36,501 nucleotides of DNA from Fomitopsis serialis (lineage: Eukaryota > Basidiomycota > Agaricomycetes > Polyporales > Fomitopsidaceae), in NCBI RefSeq assembly GCF_022376445.1, contig NW_025955350.1:1-36501 (forward strand), given 5' to 3'. Under the pieces are notes generated by a model. That model worked only from the letters and a program-made list of their open reading frames with translations, had not been told where the DNA came from and did not search any database. Every line of letters begins with the position of its first letter. Position 1 is the stretch's first letter. Of the stretch, positions 10,781-20,280 are shown piece after piece. The translations under genes were made by a program, and so were the position numbers.

Positions 10781-12134
10781 TCAGTGTGTAGCGACCAGAC
10801 ACTTCTCAGCGTGTACAACCAATTGCGGCCCCTCCTCAGTGACTTTGCTGTAGAAGTACAGGTGCCAAAGGTGATGCATCTCCAGGTGCACCTTGCCCAA
10901 AGTCTTGACGTGGGCACCATTGCTCATGTGTCCCATCCTGTTCGCTGCGTCCAGCACCCGATCCCGCTTCATGAGCACAATGTGCTCTCGTGACGTCTTC
11001 AGCTGCTCATCGACTTGTCTCGCCTCTTGCTCCAACCCATTGCGGAACTCTCTCAGCTTCCGCTGGACACCCTCGATTTGTTTTGGGAGATCCTTTTGAA
11101 GCAAGTGCACGATGTGCGGATGATGGCTCACAACTTTGGCGATCAAGTTTGGTATTACTGTGCGAATATATGTGAGACCGGCGATCCATGGAGAGTATAA
11201 TTGGTTGGAAGATGTTAATATGACTCACCGTCTCTAGCCTTCTTCAGCTCCTTCTCGACCCATACATCAAATTGCGGGGCGATGGCTTTCACGAGCTCGT
11301 GAACGATGTGACCGGCAGGATGAATTTTGATGACGACCAGCGCGGTCTTGACGATAATTGCCAGGACGATCTTCAGTGCACGAAAGAGCTGTTCATGCCA
11401 CCCATCTTTCCCATTTTTCGTCAGAAAGCATGTGAGCTTCGTGCAAAAGTTTTGCGAGGCGACCTCCAGATCGTCGATCCGCGGAAACAACGCCACAAAT
11501 GACTTCCGGACTTCTTCTCCTGCGCAAACCACATCGTCTCCCGGGTTTTCACTCAGAGGCACGCCCATGTCCACTCGGAGCCGGGTTGCCAACTTTTGGC
11601 AGAACGTCCTGTGCTTCTCGATGGCTGTCTCGGACTGCTTGAGAACCGTATCTGTACGCTCCCCCACCTCCAGGATTGCCACCAGAATGTCTTTGTATTC
11701 CGGCTGATCACTGTCGTGTCTGTAGTTTCTGGAGTCAGTTTACGCCGATGCGCTATCAACTTGAAGTGGCTGTGTTACGCACCCCGCATTCTCGACTTCA
11801 GATTTCCAGTCATCGAAGCGTTCCTTGCACTTCTTCAGCTCGTCCAGCGGACACGAATCTTCGTCGGGTCCTACATGCTCTTCTTTAGGCGCTTTCTCAT
11901 GCGTGATCTCTTTCGGATGTTTCCCCTAGGGCGAATTATTATTGCTGTCTCGATAGTAAGTCCACTACGAGGACTTACAGTGTGAGGATGTAGGACATCT
12001 TGCAAAAGGTGCATCGTATCGTGAATTTTCTCCTAGAGCGAGGTATCATCGCTGCCATCCTTGACAGCAAGTTCACTACGAGGACTTACACCCATGTGAG
12101 GATGCATCAGATTTTGAATCATATGGCTGGTCAT
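10781..12134 (-). CDS. Helical protein of unknown function, paralogue B (372 aa)
   Basis: Five exons: 12134-12090, 12032-11979, 11925-11783, 11728-11229 and 11157-10781, 373 codons with the stop. No known family is recognised. Features in order: LKKCKERFDDWKSEVE (about 63-78), HRTFCQKLATRLRVD (about 121-135), AGEEVRKS (about 150), GW at about 190, then a strongly hydrophobic LFRALKIVLAIIVKTALVV, and a long charged helical C-terminus. The order and spacing match gene A (7242-8213). The intron following ENA falls at the same aligned residue and in the same phase 2 as that of gene A; the intron following KKARD is also phase 1 as in A. The N-terminus is encoded by two short exons whose 3' edges and following introns are near-duplicates. 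An in-frame stop precedes the ATG chosen. The retrotransposon lies immediately upstream. Confidence 0.7.
11926..12100 (-). repeat. Tandemly duplicated exon edge plus intron in helical gene B
   Basis: The 3' edge of exon 1 and intron 1 (12033-12089) closely resemble the 3' edge of exon 2 and intron 2 (11926-11978). Both share CATCCTCACA before the splice site and start the intron with GTAAGTCCTCGTAGTG, then ACTT and CT at matching positions. The similarity fades toward the acceptors. The encoded peptides also match: LMHPHMG and VLHPHT. Confidence 0.75.
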
Positions 12135-12551
12135 GTCGTCGTGAAACGATACGTGACTACTGGGTCGTGGATCAGGCAGTAATGAGACCTAGTAGGCTTG
12201 CGTGGTAATTGAAGAGACGATTAGAGGAAAATGAAGTTGAAGTCAACTAGCCTGAGCGAGAATGCGGAAGAGATATCGCTGTAGCGTCGCAGTCGGGTAC
12301 TGCATTTTATATGTTGCAGAACGGTCGGACGGACCTGCATTTTTGTGTCCTGTACGTCGTGTAGTGACCCTGAATTGAAGACCGTGCAGAAATTAACACG
12401 ATGCGATGGTGTGTCAAAAACATCCGTGGCACACTGGAAATCGCCAGTTGGCCTGCTGGAATCAACCACAGTAGCCCTGAAGTAAATTTCCGAAGACTGC
12501 CCCATGCATTCGCCTGCATGAACGAGACACTGCTATCAGTTGGCGCCCAGC
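12135..12551. promoter_or_regulatory. Proximal promoter of helical gene B
   Basis: This region lies between the gene B ATG and the left target-site duplication. Besides the TATA box at 12304-12311 I see no further motif of note and no gene. It ends where the retrotransposon was inserted, so any more distal promoter elements are now about 10 kb away, beyond 22675. Confidence 0.5.
12304..12311 (-). promoter_or_regulatory. TATA box of helical gene B
   Basis: TATAAAAT on the minus strand, 170 nt before the ATG at 12134. Its position fits a 5'UTR of about 140 nt. The retrotransposon's poly(A) end lies about 255 bp upstream of it. Confidence 0.5.
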
Positions 12552-12563
12552 CCCATTGAACAT

Positions 12564-12565
<2 letters not shown>
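12552..12565. repeat. Target-site duplication, left copy (14 bp)
   Basis: CCCATTGAACATTC directly abuts the poly(T) at 12566. The identical 14 bases occur at 22662-22675. An exact 14-bp match placed precisely next to a poly(A) tail is very unlikely by chance and defines both ends of the element. Confidence 0.93.

Positions 12566-12598
<33 letters not shown>
12566..12598 (-). other. Poly(A) tail of the LINE (33 nt)
   Basis: 33 consecutive T on the plus strand read as a poly(A) at the 3' end of the minus-strand element, directly against the left target-site duplication. The lack of interruptions fits a young copy. The exact length may be affected by sequencing. Confidence 0.9.
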
Positions 12599-12599
<1 letters not shown>

Positions 12600-12742
12600 G
12601 AGGGCTATACGCGGCGTCCTGCACTTGACAATGGGTCAAGCCAGGGCAGCCAGCCAGCTAGCGGGTTCCCCCGCGGGTGCTTCCAAGGATCGAATAAAAA
12701 ATGCATTTACGCACGGCCGGCGTCCGGCCCGTGTGGGGCTCT
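12599..12742 (-). other. LINE 3' untranslated region
   Basis: 144 nt between the ORF2 stop and the poly(A). It would contain whatever signal the reverse transcriptase uses to recognise its own RNA; I see no obvious hairpin or AATAAA on the element strand. Confidence 0.7.
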
Positions 12743-15700
12743 TCACCCAGCGTCCAGGGGGATGCGGAGCGAAATACCCACTAAAACCTGCGGTTGGGTG
12801 GTCCAGTCTCGGGGTAGAGCAGACTCATCGTGTATCACGCCGTTCCAGGTGCTAAGCACAGTTAGGGCTGGGATCGCGATACGTCCGAAACGGCGGTGTG
12901 TCATAGCTTTGTCGCGGTGTAATCTCAGGTTGATCATGGACAGCCAGCGGCATCGAACGCTCGCCGCGGAGTGCTGCCAGTCGTCCTCGTCCGCATGTGC
13001 GATCACCCGCTCACACCGAAGTTTCCATATGAGGAAGGCGGACTCGGAGATGAGAATGCGCCAGAGGCGGGATGCGCCCTCTCGCCGGGTGCGTTTCCCC
13101 GGGCGTGTCCAGAAACGCGATCCTATACTGAGGATTTCAGCTAATGCCGGTACCTCCCAGGGGAGCTTTTTCCTCTCCCAGACTTGTTGTGCGAGCTCCC
13201 AGATTACACTCTGTCCCGTGGCACGACAGGCGAGGAGGATATGGAACAGGGATTCCTCCTCCCCACACGCCGCACACCGCGCGCGGTCTTCGTATCCCGG
13301 TATCTTCGTCCAGTAGGGTCCTATACGGTGCGCGCTATGGACCGCTTTCCACAGGAAGTCGCTGACCGGTCGCTGCAGGTCCCGCTGACGGATGCTCCGC
13401 CATAGGTCTGCCGGCCGAGGGTCCTTGAAGCCCGCCTCCGCCATGGCCGCCATGCACTCAGCGACGCCGGCGACCGTACGTCGACGGTCTTCTGTTTTAG
13501 CGGTTGCTCGTATCCCTGCGTAGGCGAGTTTTTGCGTGAGGAGCGCCAACCGGACTCCGGACAGGTCGAAGGCTGCTTCTCTTTCTAGGTCGGAGTCATG
13601 GGGGTCACCGCGCTGAGCACCATCGGTGAGTAGCAGGGATGCACGGTTTATCGATCCCCACTCTGAATCAGTCCCTGCTCGTTTTAGATATGTCGGCGCA
13701 CACCGTCGGCGGAGTGAGCTCACTAGGGCGCGGAGTTCTTCCGCAAAACGGGTTCCTATCCACCCAGAGTCCTCCCAGGAGGCCAGGTGCGTGGTGAGGG
13801 CCGGTACCAGAAACTTTGACCCACAGATGAGGTGCAGGGGGACATCGAGCGGCACCAGGCGCGTGGTCACTAGGGCTGCCCGGAGCTCACCCTCTATCTT
13901 CCTATCTCGTGGGTTCCTGCACAGGAACGTGACTATCCGGTTGTGATGGTGTCCTTGGCCGAACCAGACCGCGGTATCGGTGTCCGCTAGGGGCAGCGGG
14001 TCCACTGCCAGGTATGGGCGCCCGAGGGTCAGGTATGCAGTCGTGGACTCCTCCGTGACCACTCTCCCGGCTCGGCGCCGGATTGCAGGGGGAAGGTCAT
14101 GCACGGTTGGGTCTACGAAGGCTCGGAAGGCTTGGGATACACCTCCACGTTCAGTCACGGTGGGATCGAAGACGACCTCCTCCCCCGATTCAAGTGCTTC
14201 AAAGTTCGCGTCGTGTCGCCTCTTCGTCAGTGAGAGGTTATCCCTGGGCGACTCGTCGGTGGGGTTCCATTTAGGTCGGATCAGGCTTAGGATTCTGGAT
14301 GCAGCGAGGCAGCATGCTGCGGGGTGAGGGCATCCGAGGCCAGCGTCCGTAGAGCATTCGGCACAGTCGCAGTTCGCCGGCGTTTGTGGCCTACCGAGGG
14401 CCCTATGTCGTTCCGCCAGGCGGAGCAGGTCTGTGACCCGCAGGACGTTATGCACTGTCCTCAAGCAGTCGCTCACCTTTGTGTTGTTCAGCCGGCGTAG
14501 GTGTCGTTCAGCGCCGAGGTGGTACCATGCCGGTAGGGTCCCTTTCAGTTCATTTGACAGCTTGATGGCTTCAAAACTGATGTTGTACTTCCTGCTCACT
14601 CTGAGGAACTTTGTCAGGTAGACCGGTAGGGGTGATCTAGAGTGGGCAGCGGGGGTCCAGGTCTGGAGGAAGGAATTAATCTGGGCTGGGCGTCGGATGG
14701 CACCGGCATCTGCGGTCACGGCTTGGTTTAACAGCGCGTCAACGGCGAAGGCCCACATTGGTCGCGCAGGGGTGAGTTCCAGATATCGTTTCACCCACGT
14801 GAGCTCAATCGCTTCATTTCTAGCTCGGAGATTGAGTAGGCTGAGGCCACCGGCCTCCACCGGTCTGTACAGGGTGTCTATGTTTACGGGTCCAGGGCGG
14901 GGCGTGCCCCACATAAACTCCCGTATCATCTTTGTCAGGGAGTCTTCTATTTGTTTGGGCATGCCTTGTACCTTCGTCAGGTATTGGGACATTCCCCCCG
15001 GGCCCATTTGAACAATGTGCCGTTTCCCGGCCAGGGACGGGTGGCACCGACCCCATCTTTCCAAAAAGTTTGTAACTTTCGTCAGGATCGGGGACCAGAC
15101 GGCTGACTCGTCTACACCATTCCCGATCCAGGCGCCGAGGATGCGTACCGCCTCCCCGTCCGCGGCGATGTGGACGAAGAGCGGGATCACATCGTCGTCA
15201 CGGTCGCCTCCCAGGCGCCGAGTCTCTAGGACGGACGCCCGGTATTCTGGACTACCTACAGGTATGACTTCTGTCTTGTTGTCGTTAAAGCGCGCCCTTG
15301 ACGCGGCGCACCATTTCAGGAGTATGCGCCATAGGTCAGACCAGGAGTCAGAGGCGGATAGGTAGGTTGATGTGTCGTCCGCGAAAAGGGTCGTGACTAG
15401 TCTTTCCGCTGCTCCGGGGATCGAGAAACCGGTAATGTTTGATGTTCGGAGCATGCAGGCCAGGGGCTCGATCGCAATTATGAAGAGCAGACACGACAGG
15501 GGGTCGCCCTGTCGTACTCCGCGTATGACTCGGAAGAAGGTGCTGCGTTCACCATTGATAAAAATGACCGTTTCGGCCTTCTCGTACAGCCTCTTAACAC
15601 GCCCAATGAAGGTGTCAGAGAAACCGAAAGCTTTGAGGGTGACCCAGAGGTAGTCGTGAGCGACTTTGTCATATGCTTTCTCTTGATCTAAAGCGACTAT

Positions 15701-17701
15701 TGCCCCGTTCTCCTCCACCGCCTCGCAGTAATCTGTCATGACCCGGGCCAGTTGTGTCTGGTCCTCGATGTGTCGACCCGGAACAAAACCGGCTTGGTTT
15801 GGGTGGACTATTGCGGGCACGATCGCCCCTAGGCGCGTCGCCAGGATTCGGGTATAGAGCTTGTAGTCAGTATTCAGGAGAGTGATGGGTCGGTAATTAC
15901 TGATATCTCTTCTGTCGCCCTTTTTGTAGATCGGGCACATCCAGCCTTCGGTGAAGCTCGATTTCTCGTCCAGTCCATATTCATCGATGTCTTGGTAGAC
16001 CAAGGTAAGCATCTCAATGCAGTTAAAAGCGTCCGGGTTCCGGTGGCTGTCCCTTTGGAAGCGTTCATGTAGGCTCTTCCATAGCTCATAGGGCAGGCCG
16101 TCCAGACCCGGCGCCTTCCCAGCTTGCGACTTCTTCAAGGCTGCCAACACGTCGTCTTCTGATATCCTATCGTCTAGGGGGGCCGTTTGGGCAGCGGTCA
16201 GTGGGGCGGGAAGTACCGAGAGCGCTTCAGTGATTATCGCCTCCCGCCGTTCACTGGGACCTTCGTCCGCCAAACCTACACGTTGTATGTGGTCATGATA
16301 GTCTCGGGCGAGTTCTGCCATCTTACTGGACCGCGTCTCATAGGCCGGGGGGGTACTCGCAGGGATTTGGAGTGAGTACATAATATCTCTTGGTTTCTTG
16401 TCTTTATTTATTCGAGACCAGTAGGCTGACGGGGTCTCTGCGTTCAGGGCGTATCTCGCCGATATCGTGGATCGGGCCGCGTTATTGCGCTTTTTCAGTA
16501 GGTCACATAAACGGTCCGTGACGATTGCAACTTCCGTTTGGGCTTGGGGGTCAGTGGCATAGTCATCCTGGGCTTGCATCTTGTCCAGGGCTGATTGCAG
16601 ACGTCGTATAGCGGCGTCAAGCTTTGGGGCGCGGAGTTTCATGCGTCTCCTCGCCGCGTCTACTACGTCCTTTTTGAAAGCGGCGAAAACAGATTGCGGG
16701 GTCGTTCCTTCGGAGCGATTCTGCACCTCGGAGTGTGCTTTCATAAGGGTGAGGGCAGCGTCTCCGCGTAACATGATGTCCGATACGAAGTCGAAGTCAG
16801 ACAATAAATGTGCGGGTAGGGCCCATCGACCCTTTCCAATATACGGGGCCTCGGCCGCACTGATTCCGGCACACACAAGGCGGTGGTCTGTTGGGACTCC
16901 GGTCGACCCTATGGACCAGATCGTTGAGGCTAGTAGAAGTGATTCAGTTGCGTATATGCGGTCCAGTCGTGATCGTGACAGGCTTCCTCTCTGGGGATAG
17001 GAGAAATCCTTCTGCGTAGGGTGGGTCACTCTCCAGCCGTCTTGGAGGTGCAGGTGCTGAAGCAGTCGTTGTAGATTATCAACTTGGTGCTGCGGGTCTG
17101 GCCTTGCCGGGATGCGATCCACCGGGTCTTCCACTACATTGAAGTCTCCGAGTACAACCTCCGGCGCGGCTAGGTGTAGCGCTGTGAGTCTGTCTTGGAC
17201 CCTCCCCCAGAAGGTCGCGTTGTCTTGGGAGGAGTTCGGCGCATAGATGTTCAGCATGCGTAGCCGGCGTCCTGCATGCCAGTGGAGATCGAGGTACAAG
17301 GCGCGGCTTGGAACAACTTCCGTCATACTGACGTCCGCCACGTCGACCAGTTCTCTGTTGAGAACAAAAGCTACCCCGCGCGCGTTGGTCGCGTCCGGTG
17401 CGGGGGCGTGAATGATTCGTAGTCTGCGTCCATATAGATCATGTATTTTATCCACGTGCAGATCGTCAAGATGAGTCTCTTGGAGGGCCAGTATGCCTAT
17501 ACGTTGGTCCCTCATAAGTTGGTTGATTTCAGCCCACTTATTTGTTGGTGCGTCCGCAGCGAAGGTGCCGCGGCCGCTAATGTTCAGCGAGCCGATGGTG
17601 AGGCCCGCCTTTGTGTGGCGACCTCTCGTACTGTGCTGGGTGGGTCGCGGAGGAGATGTGGAGCTTACCGGTTGGTTTCGCCGGGACTCCATTCGATTCA
17701 T
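12743..17701 (-). CDS. LINE ORF2: AP-endonuclease, reverse transcriptase, RNase H-like, CCHC (1652 aa)
   Basis: An uninterrupted frame of 1652 codons. Endonuclease domain at about 33-285: SLNISG (N40), LQETHL (E75), NIYAPN, GDFN (D186, N188), RLDRIY (D247) and TDHR (D272, H273), so its active-site set looks complete. Reverse transcriptase at about 585-862: IYKKGDRRDISNYRPITLLN, QAGFVPGR, ALDQEKAYD (D672), GVRQGDPLS and FADD (D775, D776). A Cys-rich patch CDCAECS lies at about 1111. An RNase H-like region at about 1212-1365 is recognisable by spacing and by LASWEDSGWIGT, but it lacks most catalytic residues. A CX2CX7HX4C zinc motif lies at 1476-1492. By family it nicks target DNA and primes cDNA synthesis on its RNA. 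The frame is open upstream of this ATG back to about 17930 but holds no earlier ATG. Confidence 0.95.
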   Translation of the reverse strand: MNRMESRRNQPVSSTSPPRPTQHSTRGRHTKAGLTIGSLNISGRGTFAADAPTNKWAEINQLMRDQRIGILALQETHLDDLHVDKIHDLYGRRLRIIHAPAPDATNARGVAFVLNRELVDVADVSMTEVVPSRALYLDLHWHAGRRLRMLNIYAPNSSQDNATFWGRVQDRLTALHLAAPEVVLGDFNVVEDPVDRIPARPDPQHQVDNLQRLLQHLHLQDGWRVTHPTQKDFSYPQRGSLSRSRLDRIYATESLLLASTIWSIGSTGVPTDHRLVCAGISAAEAPYIGKGRWALPAHLLSDFDFVSDIMLRGDAALTLMKAHSEVQNRSEGTTPQSVFAAFKKDVVDAARRRMKLRAPKLDAAIRRLQSALDKMQAQDDYATDPQAQTEVAIVTDRLCDLLKKRNNAARSTISARYALNAETPSAYWSRINKDKKPRDIMYSLQIPASTPPAYETRSSKMAELARDYHDHIQRVGLADEGPSERREAIITEALSVLPAPLTAAQTAPLDDRISEDDVLAALKKSQAGKAPGLDGLPYELWKSLHERFQRDSHRNPDAFNCIEMLTLVYQDIDEYGLDEKSSFTEGWMCPIYKKGDRRDISNYRPITLLNTDYKLYTRILATRLGAIVPAIVHPNQAGFVPGRHIEDQTQLARVMTDYCEAVEENGAIVALDQEKAYDKVAHDYLWVTLKAFGFSDTFIGRVKRLYEKAETVIFINGERSTFFRVIRGVRQGDPLSCLLFIIAIEPLACMLRTSNITGFSIPGAAERLVTTLFADDTSTYLSASDSWSDLWRILLKWCAASRARFNDNKTEVIPVGSPEYRASVLETRRLGGDRDDDVIPLFVHIAADGEAVRILGAWIGNGVDESAVWSPILTKVTNFLERWGRCHPSLAGKRHIVQMGPGGMSQYLTKVQGMPKQIEDSLTKMIREFMWGTPRPGPVNIDTLYRPVEAGGLSLLNLRARNEAIELTWVKRYLELTPARPMWAFAVDALLNQAVTADAGAIRRPAQINSFLQTWTPAAHSRSPLPVYLTKFLRVSRKYNISFEAIKLSNELKGTLPAWYHLGAERHLRRLNNTKVSDCLRTVHNVLRVTDLLRLAERHRALGRPQTPANCDCAECSTDAGLGCPHPAACCLAASRILSLIRPKWNPTDESPRDNLSLTKRRHDANFEALESGEEVVFDPTVTERGGVSQAFRAFVDPTVHDLPPAIRRRAGRVVTEESTTAYLTLGRPYLAVDPLPLADTDTAVWFGQGHHHNRIVTFLCRNPRDRKIEGELRAALVTTRLVPLDVPLHLICGSKFLVPALTTHLASWEDSGWIGTRFAEELRALVSSLRRRCAPTYLKRAGTDSEWGSINRASLLLTDGAQRGDPHDSDLEREAAFDLSGVRLALLTQKLAYAGIRATAKTEDRRRTVAGVAECMAAMAEAGFKDPRPADLWRSIRQRDLQRPVSDFLWKAVHSAHRIGPYWTKIPGYEDRARCAACGEEESLFHILLACRATGQSVIWELAQQVWERKKLPWEVPALAEILSIGSRFWTRPGKRTRREGASRLWRILISESAFLIWKLRCERVIAHADEDDWQHSAASVRCRWLSMINLRLHRDKAMTHRRFGRIAIPALTVLSTWNGVIHDESALPRDWTTQPQVLVGISLRIPLDAG

Positions 17702-18292
17702 GTTTTGCCCAACGCGTTGTGGACCGGACAGCGCGTTCGACGCCTGGGCGTTGTGAACGCCGGCACTGATGGCGTCTGCGTGATCAGTGTCGGCCCTGCC
17801 ACCGGGGAACGTTGCCCCGTCGGTAGGCCTAGCACAGGCAGGGGGAGTGACAGGCCTTCGGGGGCACCGTGAGGGACCAGATGTCGGTAATACTTCCGTC
17901 TGTGTGTTTAAAGTGGGTGTAGATGCCGTTGCGCAACCATTCCCCCGCTACAACGATTCGCGAGGGCGGGACGTCGCTCCTGGACGTCTCAGGTGACATG
18001 TCGGGCAGACAAACTATGCCGCCGCGACTTAAGCCTCTCGGCAGGGCAAGATCTAACAGTGCCCTTGAGCTAGATAGGAGAGAGGGGATTCCGCTTCGCT
18101 AGACAGCTTTCCTGTCCCGTTGCCGGTCAGTAAGTGTGGGCATGTCATCACGCGTCGCGGAATTCACGGAGCATTGTTAGCATTCAAAAGGTGGTGTTAC
18201 AAACAAGGTGGTGTTACACGAGATACCGCGGTAGGGAGTATGTACACAATGATGGATACGGATGTAAAGCGGCTATACTGGGCATCGTACAA
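17702..18292 (-). other. ORF1-ORF2 spacer of the LINE
   Basis: About 590 nt between the ORF1 stop and the ORF2 ATG. This is long for reinitiation after ORF1. The ORF2 frame remains open through about the last 230 nt before its ATG. Nothing else is recognised. Confidence 0.5.
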
Positions 18293-20280
18293 CTAGTTCT
18301 GTCCGCCGCCGCCTCGTCCACGACCGCCGCGCCCGGCGCCGCGACCGGCGCGTCCTTGCCCGCGCCCGCCACGATGACCACCGCGGTTATGGCCTCGGCC
18401 CGTGGCGAGGCCTTGTCCGCCTGGGACCTGCACGACTCCGCCTTGGATACGGGGCCTAGGCCCGTGCCAGTCAGGAATCTCACCAAGATAACACAGACCC
18501 GTAGGGTGGTCCGTGGAGTGACAAATCGTACACCAGAGCCGGCTCGTGGTGAACTCCGGGGCGCCCGTCTGCGCGCTGCCGAAACGAAGGTGTTGAACGA
18601 TATTACGGAAATGGAGCCAGGCGGTTGCGTCTGCGGTGGGGGATTGACAGTAGATTAGAGCGAGCGGCTCCGCGGTGCGCGGGTTGCGGCGCCAGGGTAG
18701 CGAGCGGACCATGATGGAGTCTAGGAGGATGTCAAAAACGTCGTCGACGTCGAATCCAGTCCAGAGTCCGCCTACAGCAGCAATGTCCTCGGCGATGAGG
18801 CCCCGGATCGCGTTCGCAATCTCATCGTCCTCGAAAGCATCTCGCACGGAGCTAGCCATACCGTCCTCGCTAGTATCACCGAAGCGTTCGATGTGTCGCC
18901 AGGCACCGAGGAAGAAGGGCGCGTCGAAGCGCCACGGCTCAAACCCCAGAGTGATCTCCGGAGCGGAGAGCCAGCGGCACTGCGCGAGGTCGTTAGCCTG
19001 TGCTTGCGTAATCCCCCGGATGATATGGAAAAAAGGCTCCGAGTTGGGCCGCTGCGGGCCGGGCCCAGGAAGAGCCGCCGTAACAGTAACGTCGTTCATC
19101 GCAAAATACCGCCTGAGCGCGGCCTTAATCGCAAGCAAACGGTCCCATACCCCAGGGTCCGCCGCGCCTACTTCTGGAATCTGAACGAGTACAGCGGGAC
19201 TCACATCCTGCATCCAGGCCTCGACCTGGTCCGAGTCCATGCCACGAATACGCCAGAAGATGTCGCCACCTTCCACCCTTCTCCAGCCTCCCGTTGGCGG
19301 CCTCGTCAAGGCGTTCGGCGGAGCGAGACGGTAGGGAGGAGGGTGGTGCGGTGCGTGCGGCGGCGGCGGGATAGGCGGCGGCAATCCGGCAGGGGGACGC
19401 GGGGCACGCGCGGCAGCCCGCTGGAAGTCCGGGAACTGGTGGATAGGGGCGAGCACCGGAGGCGCGGCGGGCTGGAGGGAGGGCTGACGTCCGTAGGGAG
19501 GCGGCGGTGTCGGTGTGCGACGGATAGGGATGGGGCTCGAGGCCCACGTCTGCGCCGACGACCCGCGAGACGCGGCGTTACTGCCACCCACATCGCGCAG
19601 GACAGAGCCAGTACGGTGCTCCTGGGGCTCTGGCTGGAAGGAGGGAGACGGCGATGGGAAGGGTGTACGAGGGTAAGTGACATGCAGTGAGATCGTGCGG
19701 AGGCGGCTTGCCTGGTTCATCGCTTCTACAGGATCCGCACCGGCTACGAAGGCGTGCCCTCCGTCCGCCTCGCCCATGATTACGTCTGCCAACTCCTCGT
19801 CGGTGATGAAGGCACTCGAGTGCGGCGCGTTCTGGACGCGCGCCGTGACCGGCTCGGGTTCATCGTCGCTGAAGTCGGCCGTGGTCCTACGACGCTTCCG
19901 CGCGTCGCTAACAACGCGCCTCGGAGGGGGAGGAGGCACGTTCTCGTCCTCGTCGTCGCTGTCCGGGACCTCAAGCAGGTCGGGAAGGTCGTCGGGGGTC
20001 AGCGAGCGGCGGCGGCGGCGCGCGGGGCCTTGCCCTTCGCCTTGCGGCGACGTGCCGCGACTGTCGGGCTCGACGAGGGAGACGCGGCGGGAAGGGAGCG
20101 ACCGCGTTCCGGAGTCTCGTCGGCTTCGCTGTCAGACGGCTGGAGGGGGTCGCTGCCGCCGCCATCGATCCCATCTTGAATGCGTTCACGCGGGGTGAGC
20201 TCCGGTGAGGGCGTACGCGATGGGGCGGGCTCGCTCGGCGCAGGCGAGGCGGGAGCGGCAGGGCGCCCATTTTTGACCAT
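18293..20280 (-). CDS. LINE ORF1: gag-like nucleic-acid-binding protein, apparent frameshift
   Basis: Two overlapping minus-strand frames together look like one gag-like protein. The N-terminal frame starts at ATG 20280 (MVKNGRPAAP) and stops at 19999-20001 after 93 residues, right where a second frame continues with SLTPDDLPDLLEVPDSDDED. The second frame has no ATG until well inside conserved-looking sequence. It runs over 560 residues: basic RKRRR, an acidic stretch, a long Pro-rich linker, a globular central region, a CCHC knuckle (CTICHSTDHPTGLC, CX2CX4HX4C) and an RG-rich tail of about 40 residues. By family ORF1 binds element RNA. The switch lies in a GCC-rich run near 20000-20025. A mutation, a sequencing error or recoding are all possible; no classic slippery heptamer is seen. 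Confidence 0.8.

Noticed and set aside
12540..12855. Plus-strand frames starting with a run of Phe codons
   Set aside because: The Phe run is the complement of the LINE poly(A) tail; the rest is antisense to the 3'UTR and ORF2.
16581..17000. Plus-strand frame of 139 codons within the LINE
   Set aside because: It is antisense to the endonuclease-RT linker of ORF2, which has clear motifs on the other strand.
18293..19939. ORF1 starting at position 19939
   Set aside because: The codon there is GTG, and the reading frame continues upstream with sequence of the same character; the start at 20280 with a frame switch explains the data better.
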